The notes under the pieces were generated by a model that searched no databases, had not been told where the DNA came from, and was given only the letters and a program-made list of their open reading frames with translations. The position numbers and the translations under genes were made by a program. Source: CAMTWB01 sp037441775 (GTDB lineage Bacteria; Desulfobacterota; Syntrophia; Syntrophales; CAMTWB01). Taken from it: a stretch of DNA of 28,436 bases. Below are positions 23,436 to 28,436 of the stretch, one piece after another. Position 1 is the stretch's first letter. Each line of letters begins with the position of its first letter. The stretch covers positions 1 to 28,436 of the forward strand of contig JBBIRO010000042.1 of assembly GCA_037441775.1 (NCBI GenBank). The letters run 5' to 3'.

Positions 23436-23452
23436 GGTTCACTGCGTGAAAC
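23436..23452. promoter_or_regulatory. second candidate IclR operator
   Basis: GGTTCACTGCGTGAAAC matches the palindrome before iclR (GTTTCATTACATGAAAC) at 13 of 17 places. Its own half-sites agree at 6 of 7 around TGC. It overlaps a further inverted repeat GAAACATAGTTTC (23448-23460). It lies just downstream of the predicted promoter at 23468-23496, as the first operator does for iclR, so repression by the same regulator is likely. Confidence 0.5.
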
Positions 23453-23467
23453 ATAGTTTCGGCAAGT

Positions 23468-23496
23468 ACATTATGACGGCTTTTTTGCCTTGTCAA
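23468..23496 (-). promoter_or_regulatory. predicted sigma70 promoter of the nitroreductase-gctAB operon
   Basis: Minus-strand TTGACA (23491-23496) and TAATGT (23468-23473) are spaced 17 nt apart. The -35 lies in CTTGACAAG, a near palindrome also present at the iclR promoter. A second, weaker set (TTTAAA-17-TATAGT) lies closer to the gene, around 23376-23415. The upstream set is preferred because of the matching operator layout. Confidence 0.5.
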
Positions 23497-23595
23497 GTAT
23501 TTTTTCAAAATTAGATACCTATTGACTAAACCAATGTGGCGATGTAAAAAATATCCAATATTAACCTTTTGAAGGCGGTCAGCGTCAAAAAATCT

Positions 23596-23634
23596 CCCCT
23601 CATGCCACTTTTTTCCAAAGAGGGGGATGAGGGG
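23596..23634. repeat. inverted repeat with G/C-rich arms
   Basis: CCCCTCAT (23596-23603) and ATGAGGGG (23627-23634) are perfect complements with 23 nt between, which itself holds CTTTTTTCCAAAGAGGGGG. The sequence looks like an intergenic repeat unit rather than part of a gene. Copy number in the genome cannot be judged from this window. Confidence 0.45.
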
Positions 23635-23818
23635 GCAAAAAATGTGGCCGGTCGTTTATTATTTGCGCAACCCCTCATAATCGAGCCTGTTTTTCTCCCC
23701 GCTTTGGTGTTTAGCGGGACTTATGGGTAAGGACCAGCACGGCAGAAGTGGTTTTTGACTTTTTACGAAGTCGTCATCAATTAGCCAACTAACGTTTATC
23801 TACCTTAAGTGAGGCCAC

Positions 23819-24535
23819 ATGCTGCGATCAGCCCTGCTAGTTACAATCGGTGTCGCCGTCACCGCCTACATATCTCTTGTATGTATCCTCCTTCCACTCA
23901 TTTATCCGGGTGAAGACAGGATTCACAAAATTGCCAGACTATGGGCAAAGATCCTGCTGCGTCTCTCCAGCACGAAGGTTACCGTAGTTGGGGAGCAGAA
24001 CGTTCTTGCGAGAAAACCTCGGGTCTTCATGTGCAATCATCAAAGCGACTTTGACATCCTGGTTGCTCTCGCCCACATCCCCGGTCAATTCCGCTGGATT
24101 GCCAAGAAAGAGCTTTTTCGTATCCCCGTTTTCGGCTCCGCGATGAGAAGGGCGGGATATATTGAAATCGACCGCCAGGACCATCAGCGGGCAATGCAAA
24201 GCCTGGATGAAGCGGCGGCAAAGATCCGCCAGGGCCGCTCGGTAATGACCTTCCCCGAGGGAACAAGAAGTAAGGATGGCAAGCTTAAACCCTTCAAATC
24301 CGGGACTTTTCACCTGGCAATAAAATCGGGGGCGCCGATTGTGCCGGTAACGCTTATCGGTACGATGGAAATCATGCCGCGGCGGTCATTAAGGGTTCGC
24401 CCCGGAAAGGTCACCCTGGTAATAGACCGGCCAATTGATGTGGCGGGGTACAACGTTGAAAATAAAGATGAACTCATCGAGCGGGTCAGAAATGTCATCC
24501 AAAGCAACATTGCACGGTACGGATGCGAGAAATAG
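23819..24535 (+). CDS. plsC: 1-acyl-sn-glycerol-3-phosphate acyltransferase (PlsC family)
   Basis: A 238-residue membrane-associated acyltransferase that adds the second acyl chain to lysophosphatidic acid. Residues 5-30 are a membrane segment. The catalytic HX4D motif is NHQSDFD (His74, Asp79); the phosphate-binding motif is FPEGTRSKDG (145-154); VPVTLIGT follows. Length and motifs are normal. ATG at 23819 follows AAGTGAGG by 4 nt. It is the first gene of the plus-strand mutase operon, 23 nt before icmA. A lipid gene in this place is unexpected; it could act on a branched acyl chain or simply share a promoter. Confidence 0.9.
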   Translation: MLRSALLVTIGVAVTAYISLVCILLPLIYPGEDRIHKIARLWAKILLRLSSTKVTVVGEQNVLARKPRVFMCNHQSDFDILVALAHIPGQFRWIAKKELFRIPVFGSAMRRAGYIEIDRQDHQRAMQSLDEAAAKIRQGRSVMTFPEGTRSKDGKLKPFKSGTFHLAIKSGAPIVPVTLIGTMEIMPRRSLRVRPGKVTLVIDRPIDVAGYNVENKDELIERVRNVIQSNIARYGCEK

Positions 24536-24558
24536 TCTCAAGTGGCGCTAGGGGCTTT

Positions 24559-26241
24559 ATGTACTTTTCGAAAGAAACACCAACAGTATCCAGTGAGTTG
24601 ACGGAAAAGTGGGAAAGGGAACTTGCCGGCGCCATCAAGGACAACCCTGAACAGAAAACCCGTTTTACCACCCAGTCCGACTTTGATATAAAGCGCCTCT
24701 ACGGCCCCCAGGATATCGAAACCCTCGATTTTGCCAGAGATATAGGCGTTCCGGGTAATTTTCCCTACCTGAGAGGGCATCAGATTACCGGTTATCGCTC
24801 AAAATATTGGACCTTCAGAATGTTTTCCGGCCTGGGCAGCGCCCGGGATACCAACCAGCGCTGGCGCCTCTTGCTCCGGGAGGGAAACACGGGCCTAAGC
24901 ACCGCCTTTGATTTCCCGACTCTGATGGGTTACGACACTGACTCTCCCAGAGCCCGGGGGGAGTGCGGCAAGTGCGGGGTGGCTATCGATACCTTAGATG
25001 ATATGATGACCCTGGTTGCGGGAATCCCGATCGACCAGGTAACGACATCGATGACAATCAATCCGCCGGCGACCGTGCTTTGGGCGATGTATATCGCCGC
25101 CGCCGAAGCCACCGGAGTGCCCGCTTGGAAAATCGGCGGAACCATCCAGAATGACATGCTCAAAGAATTCATAGCGCAAAAAACCTTTATGTGTCCCCCC
25201 GAGCCATCGGTAAAACTGATCAGCGATACCATTGAATTCGGCACTAAATACGTGCCCCGCTGGAATCCTATCAGTATTAGCGGCTACCATATCCGGGAGG
25301 CCGGATCCACGGCCATCCAGGAACTTGCCTTCACCCTGCGCGATGGCATCGAATACGTTGAAGACGTGATCCGTCGCAAGGGGCTGGATGTTGATGAATT
25401 CGCCCCCCGGCTTTCTTTTTTCTTCAACTCCCATATCGACTTCTTTGAGGAGATCTGCAAGATGAGGGCGGCCCGGCGGATGTGGGCCAGGATCATGCGG
25501 GACCGGTTCAAGGCGAAAAATCCCCGCTCCTTATGGCTGCGTTTTCACACGCAAACGGCAGGCTGTTCGCTTACCGCCCAGCAGCCGCTGAACAATATTA
25601 CCCGAACCGCCATTGAGGCGCTGGCCGCCGTTCTGGGAGGAACCCAGTCGCTCCATACTAATTCATTTGACGAGGTGCTCTGCCTGCCGTCGGAGGAGGC
25701 GGCGACTATCGCCTTGAGAACCCAGCAGATCATCGCTGAAGAAAGTGGCGTTGTCAATACCATCGATCCCCTGGCCGGCTCCTATTTCATCGAAGCCCTT
25801 ACTTGCGAAATGGAAGCGAAGGCCTGGGAATACATCGAAAAGATTGATCAGATGGGAGGCATGATCGCGGCCATTAAAAGGGGGTATCCACAGATGGAGA
25901 TTGCCGATGCCGCCTATAATTTTCAATTGCAGCTCGACTCACGGGAAAAAACCCAGGTGGGGGTAAATAAGTACGTAGCCAGGGAGGAACAAAAGGTTCC
26001 GCTACTGCAAATCGACGAGCAGGTGGAGGAAGAGCAGATAGAGCGTCTCAATGAGGTGCGCAGAAGACGCGACTGGAAGGCCGTGAAAACAAGTCTCCAG
26101 GAGTTGAAGGATGCCTGTAAGCGCGGCGACAACGTGATGCCCGCTTGCATCGCGGCGGTAAAAAACCTGGCCAGCATAGGGGAAATTTGCGACGTCTATC
26201 GGGAAGTTTACGGTGAATATCTTGACCCCGGACTTTTTTGA
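24559..26241 (+). CDS. icmA: B12-dependent acyl-CoA mutase large subunit, isobutyryl-CoA mutase-like
   Basis: A 560-residue substrate-binding subunit of a carbon-skeleton mutase. Two residues separate it from methylmalonyl-CoA mutase: Phe89 in WTFRMFSG (Tyr in MCM) and Gln207 in GTIQNDMLKEFIAQ (Arg in MCM). Phe/Gln is the isobutyryl-CoA mutase pair and suits a substrate without a second carboxylate. Ala117 in LSTAFD argues against 2-hydroxyisobutyryl-CoA mutase, which has Asp there. Catalytic SGYH (241-244) and RFHTQTAG (329-336) are intact. Likely reaction: isobutyryl-CoA to n-butyryl-CoA, or a related branched acyl-CoA. ATG at 24559 follows AGGGG; an in-frame ATG at 24523 inside plsC is the other choice. 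Partner subunit, chaperone and adenosyltransferase genes follow. Confidence 0.9.
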   Translation: MYFSKETPTVSSELTEKWERELAGAIKDNPEQKTRFTTQSDFDIKRLYGPQDIETLDFARDIGVPGNFPYLRGHQITGYRSKYWTFRMFSGLGSARDTNQRWRLLLREGNTGLSTAFDFPTLMGYDTDSPRARGECGKCGVAIDTLDDMMTLVAGIPIDQVTTSMTINPPATVLWAMYIAAAEATGVPAWKIGGTIQNDMLKEFIAQKTFMCPPEPSVKLISDTIEFGTKYVPRWNPISISGYHIREAGSTAIQELAFTLRDGIEYVEDVIRRKGLDVDEFAPRLSFFFNSHIDFFEEICKMRAARRMWARIMRDRFKAKNPRSLWLRFHTQTAGCSLTAQQPLNNITRTAIEALAAVLGGTQSLHTNSFDEVLCLPSEEAATIALRTQQIIAEESGVVNTIDPLAGSYFIEALTCEMEAKAWEYIEKIDQMGGMIAAIKRGYPQMEIADAAYNFQLQLDSREKTQVGVNKYVAREEQKVPLLQIDEQVEEEQIERLNEVRRRRDWKAVKTSLQELKDACKRGDNVMPACIAAVKNLASIGEICDVYREVYGEYLDPGLF

Positions 26242-26260
26242 TTGTCATGAGAGTTGACAT

Positions 26261-26677
26261 ATGGATGAGCGCGAAAAGATCCGAATAATGGTTGCCAAGC
26301 CGGGCTTAGACGGCCATGACCGCGGCGCCCGAATTCTAAGCCGGTATTTTCGTGACGCCGGCTTTGAAGTGATATATACCGGCTGCCACCAGACCCCGGA
26401 GCAGATAGCGTCGGCGGCGATTCAGGAGGACGTGGATCTGGTAGGGCTCAGTTGTCTTTCCGGAGCTCACCGCTTCCTCTTTGCTCGAGTAGTGGAACTG
26501 CTGAGAGAGCAGGGGGCGGACGACATAGTGGTAATCGGCGGCGGGATCATCCCCGAACATGATTTTCCGTCCTTATATCAGGCCGGGATAAAAGCAATTT
26601 TTACCCCCGGGGCATCCCTGGAATCAATAGTCGCCTGGATACAGGAAAATGTCAAAACCGGCAGCAAAAATGAGTAG
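26261..26677 (+). CDS. icmB: acyl-CoA mutase, cobalamin-binding small subunit
   Basis: A 138-residue B12-binding domain: IMVAKPGLDGHDRGARILSRYF, with DGHDRG giving the cobalt-binding His; LSCLSGAH; and VIGGGIIPEHD. It pairs with the large subunit encoded 19 nt upstream. Its closest counterpart in the window is the mcmB product, and the two are alike in length and motif spacing. The separate large and small subunits match IcmA/IcmB of Streptomyces rather than the fused IcmF type. Ribosome site weak (GAGAG). The stop overlaps the meaB start. Confidence 0.92.
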   Translation: MDEREKIRIMVAKPGLDGHDRGARILSRYFRDAGFEVIYTGCHQTPEQIASAAIQEDVDLVGLSCLSGAHRFLFARVVELLREQGADDIVVIGGGIIPEHDFPSLYQAGIKAIFTPGASLESIVAWIQENVKTGSKNE

Positions 26678-27680
26678 CGAGTTGGATGAGCGGGAAAGGG
26701 CCGCAAAAATTATCGCTGGCGATGTCCGCACCGCCTCCAGGCTTATTCGCGCCCTGGAAGATCGGATGCCGGCCGCCACAACAACGCTGAGGCGCATCTT
26801 CCCCCACACCGGCCGCGCCCATATAATCGGCATCACCGGCTCTCCCGGAGCAGGCAAGAGCACCATTGCCGATGCCCTGATCGAGTCCTACCGCAAGCTG
26901 GGTAAAACGGTGGGCGTACTGGCCGTCGATCCCACAAGTCCCTTCACCGGCGGGGCCATCCTGGGGGATCGGATCAGGATGCAGCGCCACGCGGAGGATG
27001 CCGGCGTTTTTATCCGCTCCCTGGCCACGCGAGGTTCCCTGGGAGGGCTTTCCCATGCGGTAGGCGACGCCATCCATGTGCTCGATGCAATGGGGAAGGA
27101 TATCATCCTGATCGAGACCGTTGGAACCGGTCAACAGGAAGTGGAGATCATCAACCATGCCCACACGGTGATCGTGATCTTGGTTCCGGGAATGGGGGAT
27201 GACATTCAGGCAATGAAGGCGGGGATCATGGAGATCGCGGATATTTTCGTAATCAATAAGGCGGACAGGGAGGGCGCCAAACAACTGCACGGAATTGTCT
27301 CGGCCATGCTGGATCTGGCCCGCGAATTCCCCGGGGGCTGGAGACCGCCGATCCTGGAGGTGGAAAATTTTTTTGAGCCGACATCCTTTCGGGAACGGAT
27401 CACCATTTTACAGCAGTCCGTGGACAGCCATTACCAACTGATGGCGGGAAGCGAACTTATGGAAAGCCGGCTGAAACGCAAAAGCATCCTCAAGTTAAAT
27501 GACGCCCTTCAGGCCGTGCTGATCGAACCGGTTATGCGCGATCTGGCTCGTGATGGCAAGCTGGAGGCCATGATCGGCCTAATCATGAGGAAAGAAGCGG
27601 ATCCCTACAGCCTGGCTGAGGAAATTGCCGCAAGATATTTCCCGGCGGGGACGGAAAGTAAAATCATGGCGCCGCAATAA
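26670..27680 (+). CDS. meaB: mutase-associated GTPase chaperone (MeaB/ArgK family)
   Basis: A 336-residue P-loop GTPase that loads and protects the cobalamin of acyl-CoA mutases. Walker A: GITGSPGAGKST (54-65). VDPTSPFTGGAILGDRIRM, then the switch segment ETVGTGQQEVE, and the guanine motif NKAD. FIRSLATRGSLGGLS is a family signature. The C-terminal dimerisation part is present, and length matches known MeaB. ATG at 26670 overlaps the icmB stop (ATGAGTAG); ATG at 26649 is an alternative that would add seven residues. It probably serves both mutases of the window. Confidence 0.93.
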   Translation: MSSELDERERAAKIIAGDVRTASRLIRALEDRMPAATTTLRRIFPHTGRAHIIGITGSPGAGKSTIADALIESYRKLGKTVGVLAVDPTSPFTGGAILGDRIRMQRHAEDAGVFIRSLATRGSLGGLSHAVGDAIHVLDAMGKDIILIETVGTGQQEVEIINHAHTVIVILVPGMGDDIQAMKAGIMEIADIFVINKADREGAKQLHGIVSAMLDLAREFPGGWRPPILEVENFFEPTSFRERITILQQSVDSHYQLMAGSELMESRLKRKSILKLNDALQAVLIEPVMRDLARDGKLEAMIGLIMRKEADPYSLAEEIAARYFPAGTESKIMAPQ

Positions 27681-27696
27681 AGAAACGAATAGGGAT

Positions 27697-28251
27697 ATGA
27701 TTTCAACTGCTGGAGGAAACTTCCATCACGACCGGAAGGGTCTGGTAGTGGTTATAACCGGAAACGGCAAGGGCAAGACCACCGCCGCCTTTGGGCTTGC
27801 CCTGCGGGCCATTGGCCACGGAGCCAAAGTCCTGGCGATTCAATTCATGAAGGGCCGTAAATACGGCGAATACCTGGCGGCCGAAGCCTATCTCCCCGAC
27901 CTGACAATACAGATGGCCGGCCTCGACAGCTTTGTCATGCGTAACAATCCGGCTCCAATCGACTGCGAGATGGCCATGAGGGGTCTCGATTCAGCGCGAA
28001 AGGCGATAGCAGACGGCCAGCATGACATGATAATTCTCGACGAAATTAATGTGGCCCTGGATTTCAAGTTAATCCCACTTAATGACGTAATCGAGCTTGT
28101 GAGATCGAAACCGGCCCGCCTGGATCTGGTACTGACCGGCCGCTACGCCCCGCCCGAATTGATCGAACTGGCCGATACGGTAAGCGAGGTCCGGGAGATC
28201 AAACATCACTACAACGCCGGGATAAAAGACCGCGCTGGCATTGAATATTGA
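27697..28251 (+). CDS. cobO: cob(I)alamin / cob(I)yrinic acid a,c-diamide adenosyltransferase (CobO/BtuR type)
   Basis: A 184-residue enzyme that adds the 5'-deoxyadenosyl group to reduced cobalamin, making the cofactor the mutases need. The nucleotide loop is TGNGKGKTTAAFGLALRA (21-38). KVLAIQFMKG, MIILDEINVALDF (the Walker B-like stretch), and LVLTGRYAPPELIELADTVSEVREIKHHY follow, all typical of CobA/CobO. The ATG at 27697 lies 16 nt after the meaB stop; AGGG is only 2-3 nt upstream, so expression may rely on coupling. Its place after meaB suggests local supply of coenzyme B12 rather than a full synthesis cluster. Confidence 0.93.
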   Translation: MISTAGGNFHHDRKGLVVVITGNGKGKTTAAFGLALRAIGHGAKVLAIQFMKGRKYGEYLAAEAYLPDLTIQMAGLDSFVMRNNPAPIDCEMAMRGLDSARKAIADGQHDMIILDEINVALDFKLIPLNDVIELVRSKPARLDLVLTGRYAPPELIELADTVSEVREIKHHYNAGIKDRAGIEY

Positions 28252-28290
28252 CGGCTGCGCAAAACGTCCGGCTGCGATGTACTCGGCTGT

Positions 28291-28319
28291 GGCGGGCTGC
28301 GTACCCGCCCTTCTCTGTT
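28291..28319 (+). terminator. possible terminator hairpin after cobO
   Basis: GGCGGG (28291-28296) and CCCGCC (28304-28309) form a 6-bp GC stem with a 7-nt loop, 40 nt past the cobO stop, followed by the pyrimidine-rich CTTCTCTGTTT. The tail is a poor U-run, so termination may be incomplete. Confidence 0.4.
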
Positions 28320-28322
28320 TCC

Positions 28323-28410
28323 GTAATTTGCGCGCCTTGCCGGCTGCCTTTTTACAAGGCCGTCCTGTAAATTACGTTTTTATGACTGCTTGCCGGTTCG
28401 TAAAAACGTA
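28323..28410. repeat. nested inverted repeats at the right end
   Basis: Two structures abut. GTAATTT (28323-28329) pairs with AAATTAC (28369-28375), enclosing GCCTTG (28334-28339) and CAAGGC (28355-28360). Sharing bases with the first right arm, TACGTTTTTA (28373-28382) pairs perfectly with TAAAAACGTA (28401-28410) across 18 nt. The CGGCTG string recurs several times between 28252 and 28346. No ORF is visible here. It looks like an intergenic repeat element. Confidence 0.5.
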
Positions 28411-28436
28411 CTATTGCCCAATCCCCTCCGGTCACG

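Larger units (their letters stand above)
23350..23818. other. divergent intergenic region between the nitroreductase operon and plsC
   Basis: These 469 bp separate two operons read away from each other. The left part holds the nitroreductase ribosome site, two possible minus-strand promoters and the IclR-like operator. The right part is AT-rich with a long hairpin (23596-23634) and a small inverted repeat GACTT/AAGTC (23757-23772) about 50 bp before plsC. No convincing plus-strand promoter or small gene was found. AAGTGAGG serves as the plsC ribosome site. Confidence 0.6.

Noticed and set aside
23350..23818. A small gene or regulatory RNA in the divergent intergenic region
   Set aside because: No frame of useful length with a ribosome site, and no recognisable riboswitch core. 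A cobalamin riboswitch before the plus-strand B12 module was looked for; no B12-box-like sequence was recognised.
24559..26241. 2-hydroxyisobutyryl-CoA mutase identity
   Set aside because: That enzyme has Ile and Asp at the positions that are Phe89 and Ala117 here, so the isobutyryl-CoA type fits better.
26652..27290. A 212-codon minus-strand open frame opposite meaB
   Set aside because: The plus strand has all GTPase motifs in this interval; the antisense translation has no domain.
1..28436. CRISPR arrays, tRNA or rRNA genes, IS elements, phage genes
   Set aside because: No regularly spaced direct repeats, cloverleaf patterns, transposase motifs or integrase motifs were seen on either strand.

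Overview
The window looks like a chromosomal segment of a strictly anaerobic, Gram-negative bacterium. A syntrophic or sulfate-reducing Desulfobacterota lineage (Syntrophales or Syntrophorhabdia type) is my best guess. The basis is the gene content: a 2-oxoacid:ferredoxin oxidoreductase, a tungsten aldehyde:ferredoxin oxidoreductase, a Na+-translocating decarboxylase, two B12-dependent acyl-CoA mutases, CoA-transferases, and a periplasmic tripartite tricarboxylate (TTT) transporter. The lineage is inference. No rRNA, tRNA, CRISPR, phage or IS element was seen.

Layout. (1) 190-11851, minus strand: iclR-korABDC-ldh-mmdA-mce-mcmA-mcmB-CoA transferase-oadG-oadB, tightly packed with several ATGA/TTGA stop-start overlaps and probably one operon. 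(2) 12006-18577, minus strand: tctC-ferredoxin-tctB-tctA-creatininase-AOR-cupin, with a good sigma70-type promoter before tctC. (3) 18726-23349, minus strand: nitroreductase-unknown protein-gctA-gctB, then a secreted tannase-family esterase. (4) 23819-28251, plus strand: plsC-icmA-icmB-meaB-cobO, a B12 mutase module with its own chaperone GTPase and cobalamin adenosyltransferase. Two short genes are easily missed: oadG (1316-1456) and a 59-residue ferredoxin (17290-17469).

How the genes fit together. Region 1 has the parts of a methylmalonyl-CoA-type pathway: CoA activation by transfer, mutase, epimerase, then carboxyl removal on a Na+-pumping membrane complex (or the reverse). KOR and the Ldh-family dehydrogenase feed in acyl-CoA from 2-oxo/2-hydroxy acids and produce reduced ferredoxin. 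Three enzymes of this module depart from the family at or near the active site. The mutase keeps the Tyr/Arg pair for a carboxylated substrate but has lost the His-x-Gln motif and the Tyr before the catalytic His. The carboxyltransferase has an unusual second acyl-CoA loop. The CoA-transferase-family protein appears to have Pro where the catalytic Glu should be. The mutase of region 4 instead has the Phe/Gln pair of isobutyryl-CoA mutase. I infer that region 1 may process a substituted succinyl/malonyl-CoA rather than plain methylmalonyl-CoA, and that region 4 isomerises a branched monocarboxylic acyl-CoA.

Regulation. A 17-bp palindrome lies just downstream of a TTGACA promoter before iclR. 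A 13/17 match lies in the same layout before the nitroreductase/CoA-transferase operon. This suggests one IclR regulon joining regions 1 and 3.
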